Below, in pieces: positions 37,333-46,000 of a stretch of 64,000 bases of DNA. The position numbers were made by a program, and so were the translations under genes. Numbering within the stretch: position 1 is the stretch's first letter; each line of letters begins with the position of its first letter. The DNA comes from CAWCFV01 sp963794995 (GTDB lineage Bacteria; Actinomycetota; Actinomycetes; JACCUZ01), in assembly GCA_963794995.1 (NCBI GenBank), contig CAWCFV010000002.1:2356001-2420000 (forward strand), read 5' to 3'. The notes under the pieces are model-generated. The model ran no database searches, was not told the origin of the DNA, and saw nothing but the letters and a program-made list of their open reading frames with translations.

Positions 37333-37905
37333 GTGGTCCGCCAGTACGACCACGAGGCTGTCCGACGTGCCGTGCACGACCTGCTCGTCGGGATCGGCGA
37401 GGACCCCTCGCGCGACGGCCTGCGGGACACCCCCGAGCGGGTCGCCCGCGCGTACCGCGAGATCTTCGCCGGGATGCAGCAGGAGCCGGACGACGTCCTG
37501 ACGACGACGTTCGACATCGGGCACGACGAGATGGTCCTGGTGAAGGACATCGAGGTGCGCTCGACCTGCGAGCACCACCTCGTCCCGTTCTTCGGGGTGG
37601 CGCACGTGGGCTACATCCCCTCGCCCGACGGCCGGATCACCGGGCTGTCGAAGCTCGCCCGCCTGGTCGACGTGTTCGCGCGGCGACCGCAGGTGCAGGA
37701 ACGCATGACCACCCAGATCGCGGACTCCCTGATGCGGATCCTCGAGCCTCGTGGGGCGATCGTCGTGCTGCAGTGCGAGCACCTGTGCATGTCGATGCGC
37801 GGGATCCGCAAGCCGGGGTCGAGCACCGTGACCTCGGCTGTGCGCGGCCAGCTGCGCGACCCCACCACCCGGGCCGAGGCGATGAGCCTCATCGTCTCGC
37901 GATGA
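37333..37905 (+). CDS. folE: GTP cyclohydrolase I
   Basis: First enzyme of folate synthesis, converting GTP to 7,8-dihydroneopterin triphosphate; 190 residues. The zinc and active-site block is STCEHHLVPFFGVAHVGYIP, and the second cysteine region is QCEHLCMSMRGI. GLSKLARLVDVFARRPQVQE is the family signature. GTG at 37333 starts just after the ftsH stop. The TGA overlaps the folP ATG. Confidence 0.97.
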   Translation: MVRQYDHEAVRRAVHDLLVGIGEDPSRDGLRDTPERVARAYREIFAGMQQEPDDVLTTTFDIGHDEMVLVKDIEVRSTCEHHLVPFFGVAHVGYIPSPDGRITGLSKLARLVDVFARRPQVQERMTTQIADSLMRILEPRGAIVVLQCEHLCMSMRGIRKPGSSTVTSAVRGQLRDPTTRAEAMSLIVSR

Positions 37906-38804
37906 ACGCACCCGCACCGGTCGCGCCGCCCTCGCCCGCCGGACTGCCCGCGCGGCTCTGCGGCCTGGGCCGCACCCTGGTCATGGGCGTCGTCAACGTC
38001 ACGCCCGACTCGTTCTCCGACGGTGGTGAGCACCTCGATCCCGCGTCCGCCGTGGCCCACGGGCTCGACCTGGTCGCCGACGGCGCCGACCTGGTGGACG
38101 TCGGCGGGGAGTCGACCCGCCCGGGCGCCGCGCGGGTGGGTGCCGACGAGGAGCTGCGCCGGGTGCTGCCGGTGGTTCGGGGCCTGGTGGCCGAGGGCGT
38201 CGTCGTCAGTGTCGACACCATGCGGGCCGCGGTGGCCGGAGCGTGCCTCGAGGCGGGTGCCGCGGTCGTCAACGACGTGAGCGGCGGGCTCGCCGACGAG
38301 GCCATGCCGGCGCTGGTGGCCGACGCCGGCACGCCGTACGTCGCCATGCACTGGCGGGGCCACAGCGCCGACATGGCCGAGCGGGCCGTCTACGCCGACG
38401 TCACGACCGAGGTCCTCGACGAGCTGCGCGGGCGGCTCGACGCACTGGCCGCCGCGGGGGTCGACCTGGACCGGGTGGTCGTCGACCCGGGGCTCGGCTT
38501 CGCCAAGGACGCCGAGCAGAGCTGGACGGTGCTGGCCCACCTCGACGCCCTCGGCGTGCTCGGGCGGCCGGTGCTCGTCGGGGCGTCGCGCAAGGGCTTC
38601 CTCGGCCGGCTGCTGGCCGGTCCGGACGGCGAGCCGCGACCCACCGCCGGACGCGAGGACGCCACCACGGCGGTCTCGACGCTGGCGGCCGGTGCCGGCG
38701 CGTGGGCGGTGCGGGTGCACCGGCCGCGGCCGTCCCGCGACGCCGTCGAGGTGGTCGCCGCCTGCCGCGCCGCTCGCCGCGACGAGGTCTGGGCCGGGCC
38801 GTGA
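37902..38804 (+). CDS. folP: Dihydropteroate synthase
   Basis: Joins p-aminobenzoate to 6-hydroxymethyl-dihydropterin diphosphate, the target of sulfonamides; 300 residues. Signature MGVVNVTPDSFSDGG at the N-terminus and DVGGESTRPGA as the second loop. Further motifs are NDVSGG, VVVDPGLGFAKD and SRKGFLGRL. Starts and stops overlap with folE (ATGA) and the following gene. Confidence 0.97.
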   Translation: MNAPAPVAPPSPAGLPARLCGLGRTLVMGVVNVTPDSFSDGGEHLDPASAVAHGLDLVADGADLVDVGGESTRPGAARVGADEELRRVLPVVRGLVAEGVVVSVDTMRAAVAGACLEAGAAVVNDVSGGLADEAMPALVADAGTPYVAMHWRGHSADMAERAVYADVTTEVLDELRGRLDALAAAGVDLDRVVVDPGLGFAKDAEQSWTVLAHLDALGVLGRPVLVGASRKGFLGRLLAGPDGEPRPTAGREDATTAVSTLAAGAGAWAVRVHRPRPSRDAVEVVAACRAARRDEVWAGP

Positions 38805-39244
38805 CCACCGACGACCCCGCAGCGGTGCTGCGCGCGAACCAGTCGCTCTACGACGCGTTCGAGACCGGCGACGCCGACCTGATGGCCGCGCTGTGGCTCG
38901 ACGGTCCGGACGCCGCGAGCGTGAGCTGCGTGCACCCCGGCTGGTCCCCGCTCGTCGGCCGGGACACGGTGCTGCGGTCGTGGACGATGATCATGGCCAA
39001 CACCTCGTTCATCCAGTTCGTGCTCACCGACGTGGCGGTGCACGTCGCGGGCGAGGTCGCGGTGGTCACCTGCGGCGAGAACATGCTCACCGGGCTGGAC
39101 GACGTCACCGGCGGCGAGCTCGGCGGCCTCGCCGGCGGACGGGCGGTCGCCACGAACGTGTTCCGCCGGACACCCGAGGGCTGGCGGCTCTGGGTGCACC
39201 ACGCGTCACCCGTCCTGACGCGCGACGACGTCGAGGCGCCGTGA
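38801..39244 (+). CDS. SnoaL/NTF2-like protein in the folate operon
   Basis: 147-residue alpha+beta barrel protein of the nuclear-transport-factor-2-like class. The opening VLRANQSLYDAFETGDADLMAALW and the later RAVATNVFRRTPEGWRLWVHH are typical. It is embedded between folP and folB with overlapping start and stop codons, as in other actinomycetes. A role in pterin handling is possible but not shown. Confidence 0.85.
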   Translation: MTTDDPAAVLRANQSLYDAFETGDADLMAALWLDGPDAASVSCVHPGWSPLVGRDTVLRSWTMIMANTSFIQFVLTDVAVHVAGEVAVVTCGENMLTGLDDVTGGELGGLAGGRAVATNVFRRTPEGWRLWVHHASPVLTRDDVEAP

Positions 39245-39606
39245 GCCGGGACCGGATCCGCCTGCTCGGCCTGGCCGGGTTCGGGCACCACGGCGTGCTG
39301 CCGGAGGAGCGGGCGGCCGGGCAGCCGTTCGTGGTCGACGTGCTGCTGGCGCTCGACCTGGCGCCGGCGGCGGCGTCCGGCGACGTCGCCGACACGGTGC
39401 ACTACGGCGACCTGGCGCAGCGCGTCGTCGCCGCGGTGGAGAGTGACCCCGTCGACCTGGTCGAGACGCTGGCGCAGCGGATCGCCGACATCGCGCTGTC
39501 CTACCCGCTGGTCGAGGAGGTCGAGGTCACCGTGCACAAGCCCGAAGCCCCCGTCGGGGTGCCGTTCGAGGACGTCGCGGTGACGATCGTGCGACGGCGC
39601 ACGTGA
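39241..39606 (+). CDS. folB: Dihydroneopterin aldolase
   Basis: Cleaves dihydroneopterin to 6-hydroxymethyl-dihydropterin and glycolaldehyde; 121 residues. GFGHHGVLPEERAAGQPFVVDV is the conserved start, with the catalytic Glu in this segment. The Lys in VEVTVHKPEAPVG is the second active residue. GTG starts inside the previous stop. Confidence 0.95.
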   Translation: MSRDRIRLLGLAGFGHHGVLPEERAAGQPFVVDVLLALDLAPAAASGDVADTVHYGDLAQRVVAAVESDPVDLVETLAQRIADIALSYPLVEEVEVTVHKPEAPVGVPFEDVAVTIVRRRT

Positions 39607-40124
39607 CCACCGAGGACCGGCCCCGGCGCCGCATCGTCCTGGCGCTGGGCAGCAACCTGGGCGAGCGCCTGGAGCTGCTGCAGGGAGCGGTGGACGCCCT
39701 CGCCGACACTCCCGGCCTCCGGGTGCTCGGTGTCTCGCCGGTCTACGAGACCGACCCGGTGGGCGGTCCGGACCAGCCGGACTACCTCAACGCCGTGGTC
39801 GTCGCCGAGGGCCGGCACTCACCGCGCACCCTGCTGGAGCGGGCCCTCGCGGTCGAGAACGCCTTCGACCGGGTGCGCGAGGTGCGCTGGGGGCCGCGCA
39901 CGCTCGACGTCGACGTGATCGTGGTCGGCGAGCTCGTCGTCGACGAGCCGGACCTCGAGGTGCCGCACCCGCGGGCCGCCGGACGCGCGTTCGTCCTGGT
40001 GCCCTGGCTCGACGTCGACGCCGCGGCCGAGCTGCCGGGCAGCGGCCCCGTCGCCGCCCTCGTGGAGCAGCTGGGGCGCGACGGCGTGCGCCGCCGGGAC
40101 GACCTGGTGCTCGTCACGCCATGA
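39603..40124 (+). CDS. folK: 2-amino-4-hydroxy-6-hydroxymethyldihydropteridine pyrophosphokinase
   Basis: Transfers pyrophosphate from ATP to 6-hydroxymethyl-dihydropterin; 173 residues. LALGSNLGERLELLQGAV and VSPVYETDPVGGPDQPDYLN are family-typical. RWGPRTLDVDVIVVG holds the metal-binding aspartates, and VPHPRAAGRAFVL follows. Coupled to folB through GTGA overlap. Confidence 0.96.
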   Translation: MTTEDRPRRRIVLALGSNLGERLELLQGAVDALADTPGLRVLGVSPVYETDPVGGPDQPDYLNAVVVAEGRHSPRTLLERALAVENAFDRVREVRWGPRTLDVDVIVVGELVVDEPDLEVPHPRAAGRAFVLVPWLDVDAAAELPGSGPVAALVEQLGRDGVRRRDDLVLVTP

Positions 40125-40173
40125 GCGGCGAGCACCTGGCGGGTCCGCGAAGCCGGTCAGCCCGGGCCGCGAC

Positions 40174-40644
40174 GTGAGACCCACGCGCCTCGGCACCCTC
40201 GTCGCGCTGCTGGTCGGGGTGACCGCGGTGACCTGGGGAGTGCTCGTCGTCAGCGCGGACCGCGGTGTGTCGCTGCCCCCGCTCACCTGGACCGCCCCGG
40301 CCGGGCTGGTCCTGCTCGCCGTCGTGGTGCTCCTCGCGGCGCTGGGGCTGCGCTCCCGGCTGCGGACGCCGGCGAAGCGGCCGCACCCGCTCGTCACGGC
40401 CCGGATGGCGGTGCTCGGGAAGGCCAGCGCGCACGTCGGCCCGCTGGTCGGCGGCCTGTACGCCGGGTACCTGCTCGTGCTGCTGCCCGACGTGGACCTC
40501 GACGCCCGCCGCGACCGGGCGCTGCTCTGCCTGGTCGCGGTGCTCGCGTCGGTGGCCCTCTCGGCCGCCGGCCTGCTGCTCGAGCGCACCTGCCGCGTCC
40601 CGCCGGCCGACGCCGACGACGAGCGGCCCACCGCCCTCGCCTAG
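40174..40644 (+). CDS. DUF3180 membrane protein
   Basis: 156-residue protein with four hydrophobic helices, the DUF3180 family that follows folK across actinobacteria. The start RPTRLGTLVALLVG and the central RMAVLGKASAHVGPLVGGLYAGY match that family. No function is known. Its end overlaps the stop of the convergent gene by four bases. Confidence 0.88.
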   Translation: MRPTRLGTLVALLVGVTAVTWGVLVVSADRGVSLPPLTWTAPAGLVLLAVVVLLAALGLRSRLRTPAKRPHPLVTARMAVLGKASAHVGPLVGGLYAGYLLVLLPDVDLDARRDRALLCLVAVLASVALSAAGLLLERTCRVPPADADDERPTALA

Positions 40645-41069
40645 CCGCCGGCGCGTGCCTCGGACGCCGCGGCGGCAGCCGAGGGGGCGTCCTGCTGACG
40701 CTGCCGTCGCTGCCGGCGGCGTTCGCGCAGCTCCCTGGCCGATCCGGTCACGACGAGGACCCCCGCCACCAGGCCCACGGCGTCGGCCGTCAGCAGCCCG
40801 GCGCCGGCGTCCGGGGCGTCGGCCACCAGGTAGGCGACCTGCTCCACGACGTGCAGCAGGCCCAGCACCAACGAGACCCACAGCGCCGGGCGGCTGCGCC
40901 GCAGCCCCACCCACGCGGCCATCGTCAGCCCGATCACGGCGAAGAACATCGCGTTGCCCAGCGAGTCCTCGCCGAAGACGGCCATCAGCCCGGCGAAGAC
41001 CACGACGCCGAGCCAGCCGGCCACGGCCAGCGAGGCGGGGCGCGACAGGGGTGCACGGGCGATGGGCAT
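40641..41069 (-). CDS. Four-helix membrane protein, unknown function
   Basis: 142-residue protein with four hydrophobic helices and a basic/Ala-rich tail (ELRERRRQRRQRQQ). The ATG at 41069 follows GGAGGAGG, a strong site. It does not match a family I can name. Confidence 0.72.
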   Translation of the reverse strand: MPIARAPLSRPASLAVAGWLGVVVFAGLMAVFGEDSLGNAMFFAVIGLTMAAWVGLRRSRPALWVSLVLGLLHVVEQVAYLVADAPDAGAGLLTADAVGLVAGVLVVTGSARELRERRRQRRQRQQDAPSAAAAASEARAGG

Positions 41070-41098
41070 GGGACCTCCTCCGGGATGTGAGGAGAATG

Positions 41099-41755
41099 TT
41101 AGGAAGGTATCTTCCCAAGGTCAAGGGCCCGGCGCACGAGGGTGACGACGCCTACTGCGAGGTAGGCCAGCAGCGCAGCACCGACTCCCCCCCAGGCGAG
41201 GGCCGAGACGGTCTCCAGCGGGCGCGGCGCGAACCGCCACAGGTAGGACAGCGCCCACAGGGCGGACAGCGCGGCCAGCAGCCCGCGCCGCAGGCCGGTG
41301 AGGCCGGTGCGGCCGGGACGCGTCGGTCGCGCGCACCGGCGCACTGCGGCCACCACGGCCACCCCCACCGCGCAGGCAGACAGGGGGACCAGCAGCACGT
41401 CGACGGCGGCCGCCAGCCCGGGGGCGCGGCCGCGCGCCAGGTCGACCAGCACCGCGAGCGGGACCAGCGGCACGAGCAGGGCGGCGAGCAGGGACCCCGG
41501 GTGGGTGAGATGCCAGGAGATCCCCCGTGACCCGGCCTCCAGCCAGACGCGCCAGGTCAGGTCGGCACCGGCCCCGCGTGCCGTCCGTCCCAGGACGCCC
41601 CACCCGCGTCGGCCGGCGGCACCGGCCGCCAGCTGGTCGTGGACGTCGACCCGCAGCTCCTCCCGGCGCTCGCTGCGCGCCGGCTCGGGTGCGGTCGCGG
41701 TGTACCGGTCCACCCACCACAGGGCCAGCCGGACGGCGACCGGCGGCCGGCTCAC
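41099..41755 (-). CDS. Membrane protein with HAAS-like N-terminal domain
   Basis: 218-residue membrane protein. The N-terminal ~45 residues (WVDRYTATAPEPARSERREEL) resemble the HAAS signalling domain that often partners PadR regulators, followed by about five hydrophobic helices. Its GTG overlaps the TGA of the PadR gene (GTGA at 41752-41755), so the two are co-translated. A role as the sensor or target of the PadR protein is an inference. Confidence 0.78.
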   Translation of the reverse strand: MSRPPVAVRLALWWVDRYTATAPEPARSERREELRVDVHDQLAAGAAGRRGWGVLGRTARGAGADLTWRVWLEAGSRGISWHLTHPGSLLAALLVPLVPLAVLVDLARGRAPGLAAAVDVLLVPLSACAVGVAVVAAVRRCARPTRPGRTGLTGLRRGLLAALSALWALSYLWRFAPRPLETVSALAWGGVGAALLAYLAVGVVTLVRRALDLGKIPS

Positions 41756-42090
41756 GCGGGTGCCTCGCCGACGAGCCGGCGCTGGGTCGCGGTCTGGGCG
41801 CCGGCGGCTGCCTGCCGCCCCGCCGCGGTGACGGTGTACATCCGCCGCCGGGGACGGCCTTCGCCGGCCGCGGCCGCGGCGTCCTCCCAGCTCGCCTCCA
41901 GCAGCCCGGCGCGGCGCAGCCGGTCCAGCGCCTTGTACAGCGTGCCGTGGGCGACCAGGCCGCTGCCGTTGCCGCCGGCGAGGTCCTGGGCGAGCGAGAA
42001 GCCGTAGACACCGTCGGGCGCGTGGTCGACCGCAGCCTCGAGGATCGCCAGCTCGAGGGCGATCAGCGTCCCGCGCTTCCGGTATGCCAC
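41752..42090 (-). CDS. PadR-family transcriptional regulator
   Basis: 112-residue winged-helix repressor. ELAILEAAVDHAPDGVYGFSLAQDL, then GTLYKALDRLRRAGLLEASWE is the PadR recognition helix and wing, and RRRMYTVTAAGRQA the following strand. The C-terminal dimer helix is short. The GTG at 42090 has no ribosome site, but TACAGT lies six bases upstream, which fits a leaderless mRNA. Likely autoregulates the two-gene unit. Confidence 0.88.
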   Translation of the reverse strand: MAYRKRGTLIALELAILEAAVDHAPDGVYGFSLAQDLAGGNGSGLVAHGTLYKALDRLRRAGLLEASWEDAAAAAGEGRPRRRMYTVTAAGRQAAAGAQTATQRRLVGEAPA

Positions 42091-42096
42091 GGCCCC

Positions 42097-42102
42097 ACTG
42101 TA
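42097..42102 (-). promoter_or_regulatory. Candidate -10 box for PadR unit
   Basis: TACAGT on the minus strand, six bases before the GTG start at 42090. Confidence 0.45.
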
Positions 42103-42167
42103 GGAACTCCGGGCCGCTCGGGGGAGTCGACAGTGCGCCGGAGTCGAAGGTGCGCCGCCGCCGGATC

Positions 42168-43322
42168 TCAGGCGGTGGGCACCGTCTCGAGCTCGACGGC
42201 GTCCGGGTCGACGCCCTGCAGGTCGGACTCGACCGACCTGCGCAGCGCCTCGTGCAGCGTGGCGGGCGTGAGCACACCGCAGTAGCGGTCGCCGTCGAGG
42301 ACCGCGACCCAGCCGGCGTCGTGCTGCAGCATCTCGGCGAAGGCCGCCTTGAGCGAGGAGCCGGTCGGCAGCCACGCCTCCATCCGCTTGGCGCGGTCGC
42401 CCACCGTGCCGTCGCCGGCCTCGTCCGCGGCGAACCACCCGTGCAGGTTCTCCTCGTCGTCGAGCACGACGGCCCAGCGCGCCCCGGCGGACTGGAGCGA
42501 GGCGGCCGCGTCGGCGATCCGGTCGCCCAGGTGCACCACCAGCGGGTGCTCGAGGTCCGGCGTCCCGATGGTGGTGACCGACAGCCGCTTGAGACCGCGG
42601 TCGCTGCCGACGAACTGTCCGACGAAGTCGGTGGCCGGCGCCCCGAGCAGGCGGGGCGGCGAGTCGTACTGCTCGAGCCGGCCGCCCTCGGAGAACACCG
42701 CGATCCGGTCGCCCATCCGCACCGCCTCGTCGAGGTCGTGCGTGACGAACAGCACGGTCTTGCGGACCTCCTGCTGCAGCCGGATGAACTCGGCCTGGAG
42801 CCGCTCGCGGACGATCGGGTCGACGGCGCCGAAGGGCTCGTCCATGAGCAGCACCGGAGGGTCCGCCGCGAGCGCGCGGGCGACGCCGACCCGCTGGCGC
42901 TGGCCGCCGGAGAGCTGGTGCGGGTAGCGCGTGGCGAACCGTCCCGGCTCCAGGCCGACGAGCTCGAGCAGCTCGTGGACCCGGGCGTCGACGCGCTTGC
43001 GGTCCCAGCCGAGCAGCTTGGGGACGGTGGCCACGTTGGCGGCGACGGTCTGGTGGGGGAACAGCCCGGTCTGCTGGATGACGTAGCCCATCCGGCGTCG
43101 CAGCCCGACCGGGTCGACGTGGGTGACGTCCTCGCCCTGCAGCAGGATCCGGCCGCTGGTCGGCTCGATCAGCCGGTTGACCATCTTCAGCGTCGTGGAC
43201 TTGCCGCAGCCGGAGGGCCCGACCAGGACCACCGTCTCGCCCTCGGGGACGTCCAGGTCCAGCTCGTGAACCGCCACGGTGCCGTCCTCGTAGCGCTTCC
43301 CGACGCCGTCGAGTCGGATCAT
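42168..43322 (-). CDS. Osmoprotectant (glycine betaine/choline-type) ABC transporter ATPase
   Basis: ATP-binding subunit of the ProV/OpuCA type, 384 residues. Walker A GPSGCGKST, Q-loop VIQQTGLFPHQT, signature LSGGQRQRVGVARAL, Walker B LLMDEPFGAVD. A C-terminal extension of ~130 residues contains two CBS-like units (DRIADAAASLQSAGARWAVVLDDE and AGWVAVLDGDRYCGVL), which in this family sense ionic strength or nucleotides. ATG at 43322 is chosen; a GTG at 43343 would add seven residues. Divergent from the two permease genes. Confidence 0.93.
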   Translation of the reverse strand: MIRLDGVGKRYEDGTVAVHELDLDVPEGETVVLVGPSGCGKSTTLKMVNRLIEPTSGRILLQGEDVTHVDPVGLRRRMGYVIQQTGLFPHQTVAANVATVPKLLGWDRKRVDARVHELLELVGLEPGRFATRYPHQLSGGQRQRVGVARALAADPPVLLMDEPFGAVDPIVRERLQAEFIRLQQEVRKTVLFVTHDLDEAVRMGDRIAVFSEGGRLEQYDSPPRLLGAPATDFVGQFVGSDRGLKRLSVTTIGTPDLEHPLVVHLGDRIADAAASLQSAGARWAVVLDDEENLHGWFAADEAGDGTVGDRAKRMEAWLPTGSSLKAAFAEMLQHDAGWVAVLDGDRYCGVLTPATLHEALRRSVESDLQGVDPDAVELETVPTA

Positions 43323-43345
43323 CGGTTCGGGGGTAGCGTCCACCC

Positions 43346-44068
43346 GTGGCCCTTCCGTACGGTGCACCGCTGGTGCACGCCTCTGGTCGAGTATCGGCCG
43401 CGGACGAGCCGGCCAACCCATGGTTCACCTGGCAGTACGTCCAGGACAACTCCGGGGACCTGCGCAACGCCGTGGAGACCCATGTCCTCCTCACCGTGCA
43501 GTCGGTGCTGATCGCCACCCTGGTGGCGTTCCCGCTGGCCCTCCTGGCCTACCGCTACCGCCGCCTCGCCGGACCCGTGCTCGGCGTGACCGGCGTGCTC
43601 TACACGATCCCGTCGGTGGCGCTGTTCGCGTTCATCGCGCCGTTCTCGGTCTTCGGGCTGCGCAAGCGCACCGTGGTCTTCGGCCTGGTGATCTACGCCC
43701 TGCTGATCCTCGTGCGCAACATGCTGGTCGGACTGCAGGGCGTTCCCGAGGACGTCCGCGAGTCCGCCCGCGGGATGGGCTACAGCCGTGGCCGGATGCT
43801 GTGGCGGGTCGAGCTCCCGGTCGCGATGCCCACGATCATGGCCGGCATCCGGGTGGCGACGGTCTCCACGGTGGCGCTGGTCACGGTGGGCGTGCTCGTC
43901 GGCGAGGGTGGCCTCGGCCAGCTGATCATGCGGGGCTTCAACAACAACTTCTACCGGGCCGAGATCGTGACCGCCTCGGTGCTCACCGTGGCCCTGGGCC
44001 TGGCGTTCGACCTCCTGCTCGCCCTCGCGACCAGACTGATGACCCCGTGGTCCAGGGGGCGGGCGTGA
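43346..44068 (+). CDS. Osmoprotectant ABC transporter permease (OpuCB/ProW type)
   Basis: Integral membrane subunit with six hydrophobic helices. The coupling-loop EAA-like motif is ESARGMGYSRGRMLWRVELP. The helix LYTIPSVALFAFIAP is typical of betaine/choline permeases. The start is uncertain: GTG at 43346 leaves almost no space to the divergent ATPase gene, and GTG at 43373 is an alternative. GTGA overlap couples it to the second permease. Confidence 0.9.
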   Translation: MALPYGAPLVHASGRVSAADEPANPWFTWQYVQDNSGDLRNAVETHVLLTVQSVLIATLVAFPLALLAYRYRRLAGPVLGVTGVLYTIPSVALFAFIAPFSVFGLRKRTVVFGLVIYALLILVRNMLVGLQGVPEDVRESARGMGYSRGRMLWRVELPVAMPTIMAGIRVATVSTVALVTVGVLVGEGGLGQLIMRGFNNNFYRAEIVTASVLTVALGLAFDLLLALATRLMTPWSRGRA

Positions 44069-44841
44069 ACCTCCTCGGCGACGCGTTCGTCTGGCTCAAC
44101 GACCCGCTGAACTGGCAGGGGGCCAAGGGGGTCCCCCACCTCACGTACGAGCACCTGTACATCTCGGGTCTCGCGGTGCTGATCGGCGCCGTGGTCGCCA
44201 TGCCGCTGGCCATGGTGCTCGGTCACACCGGCCGTGGCGGCGGCGTCACCGTGGCGGTCACCAACGTCTCGCGCGCCATCCCGACGCTGGCCCTGCTGAC
44301 GATCTTCGCGGCCACCGCGATCGGCTTCGGCAACCGGGCCACGATCGTCGCGCTGGCCGTCTTCGCCGTGCCACCGCTGCTCACCAACACCTACGTCGGA
44401 ATCCGCGAGGTCGACCGCGACGTCGTCGAGGCGGCGCGCGGGATGGGGCTGTCCGAGACGGCGATCCTGCTCCGCGTCGAGACCCCCCTCGCCGTGCCGC
44501 TGATCGCGGCCGGCGTCCGGACCGCCGCCGTCCAGGTCGTGGCGACGGCAGGCCTCGCGGCGCTGGTCGGTGGCGGCGGGCTGGGCGTGGTGATCAACGA
44601 CGGCTTCGGCCAGCAGGACCGGCCGCAGATCCTCGCGGGCGGGCTGCTGGTGGCGGGGCTGGCCCTGCTGGTGGAGGGGCTGCTCGCGGTCGTCCAGCAC
44701 CGGGTGACCCCGGGACGGGAGCGGCGGTCGCTGCTCGGGCGCCGTCGTGGCACGGCGGACCCGCCCGACCTGCCGGACGAGGGTGACGGGACGGGTGGTC
44801 CCTCGTCCGTGGACGGGCAGCGGGCTGTCACCGTTCCGTGA
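44065..44841 (+). CDS. Osmoprotectant ABC transporter permease, second subunit
   Basis: 258-residue permease partner with the coupling motif EAARGMGLSETAILLRVETP. SRAIPTLALLTIFAATAIGFGN is the conserved helix. About 40 C-terminal residues form a charged, Gly/Pro-rich tail. Starts inside the stop of the first permease. The binding-protein gene follows after 129 bases. Confidence 0.92.
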   Translation: MNLLGDAFVWLNDPLNWQGAKGVPHLTYEHLYISGLAVLIGAVVAMPLAMVLGHTGRGGGVTVAVTNVSRAIPTLALLTIFAATAIGFGNRATIVALAVFAVPPLLTNTYVGIREVDRDVVEAARGMGLSETAILLRVETPLAVPLIAAGVRTAAVQVVATAGLAALVGGGGLGVVINDGFGQQDRPQILAGGLLVAGLALLVEGLLAVVQHRVTPGRERRSLLGRRRGTADPPDLPDEGDGTGGPSSVDGQRAVTVP

Positions 44842-44857
44842 CCACCCCCGCGGTTGC

Positions 44858-44870
44858 GGTTGTCACAACC
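44858..44870. promoter_or_regulatory. 13-bp palindrome GGTTGTCACAACC
   Basis: Perfect palindrome around a central C, in the gap between the second permease and the binding protein, and near a CCCC/GGGG hairpin. A candidate operator for the binding-protein gene; no regulator is assigned. Confidence 0.4.
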
Positions 44871-44970
44871 CCGTGCTGGGGTGTAACCGAACACGCGGGT
44901 CCGACCAAGGGCCCGCCCGACACGCGTGGTGGCCGAGCCGGCCGCCACGGGACACAGAAGGCGGCCCTCC

Positions 44971-45987
44971 ATGAGTTCCCGCACCCTGCGCACGGTCGGC
45001 ACCGCCGGCCTGCTGCTGCTCACCCTCACGCTGTCCGCCTGCGGCGACAGCGGCTCGTCCGGCACCAAGGCCGAGCCCACGGCGTCCGGCAGTGACACCG
45101 CCGCGTCCGGACAGGCCTGCGAGGCGCAGGCGGGTGACGGGCTGGTCGCGCTCGAGGACGACAAGAAGCTGCAGACCGTCGACAACATCATCCCGGCGGT
45201 CAACGCCGACGCGGCCACCGCGCCGCTGCTCGACGCGTTGAACAAGGTCCAGGCGGTGCTGACCCAGGACAAGCTGGTGGCGCTGAACAAGGCGACCGAC
45301 GTCGACCGCAAGACCTCCCCGAACGCCGCGAAGGAGTTCGTCGCCGCCGAGGGCCTCGCCGAGGGCGTGTCCGGGGGCAGCGGCAAGGTCGTCGTGGGCG
45401 CGGCGAACTTCTCCGAGAACCAGACGCTGGCCAACGTCTACGCCCAGGTGCTCGCCGCGGCCGGGTTCGACACCAGCGTGAAGACGGTCGGCAGCCGCGA
45501 GGTCTACGAGCCGGCCCTGGAGAAGGGCCAGCTGCAGGTCGTCCCCGAGTACGTCGGCACGCTGACCGAGTTCGTCAACAAGGCCGAGAACGGTGCCGAC
45601 GCCGAGCCGCTCGCGAGCGGTGACCTCGAGGCGACCGTGCAGGCCCTGACCGAGCTGGGGGACACGGTCGGCCTGAAGTTCGGCGACGCGGCCGAGGCCG
45701 ACGACCGCAACACGTTCGCGGTGACCACGGCCTTCGCCGAGGAGTACGGCGTGCAGACGCTGTCCGACCTCGCCGAGACGTGCACCAGCGGGCTGGTGCT
45801 GGGCGGCCCGCCGGAGTGCCCGGACCGTCCCTTCTGCCAGCCGGGCCTCGAGCAGACCTACGGGCTGTCCTTCGACAGCTTCACCTCGCTGGACGCCGGC
45901 GGGCCGCTGTCGAAGACCGCGCTCAAGCAGGGCAAGGTCACGATCTCGCTGCTGTTCTCCTCCGACGCCGCCCTCGCCGCCGGCTGA
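44971..45987 (+). CDS. Osmoprotectant-binding lipoprotein, circularly permuted
   Basis: Extracellular substrate-binding subunit of the transporter, 338 residues, with a lipobox LSAC (Cys24). In ordinary ProX/OpuCC proteins the chain starts with the VxVGSxNFxE strand and ends with VLEDDK...VxPVxN...LNxxxxxLT...LN...VD. Here the order is reversed: residues ~57-130 hold the normal C-terminal part (LVALEDDKKLQTVDNIIPAV, LVALNKATDVD). Residues ~138-338 then hold the normal N-terminal start (KVVVGAANFSENQTLANVY) through to ISLLFSSDAALAAG, exactly where the usual chain would continue into VLEDD. The ATG follows a weak GAAGGCGG site. Confidence 0.88.
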   Translation: MSSRTLRTVGTAGLLLLTLTLSACGDSGSSGTKAEPTASGSDTAASGQACEAQAGDGLVALEDDKKLQTVDNIIPAVNADAATAPLLDALNKVQAVLTQDKLVALNKATDVDRKTSPNAAKEFVAAEGLAEGVSGGSGKVVVGAANFSENQTLANVYAQVLAAAGFDTSVKTVGSREVYEPALEKGQLQVVPEYVGTLTEFVNKAENGADAEPLASGDLEATVQALTELGDTVGLKFGDAAEADDRNTFAVTTAFAEEYGVQTLSDLAETCTSGLVLGGPPECPDRPFCQPGLEQTYGLSFDSFTSLDAGGPLSKTALKQGKVTISLLFSSDAALAAG

Positions 45988-46000
45988 CAGCGGCGGTCGG

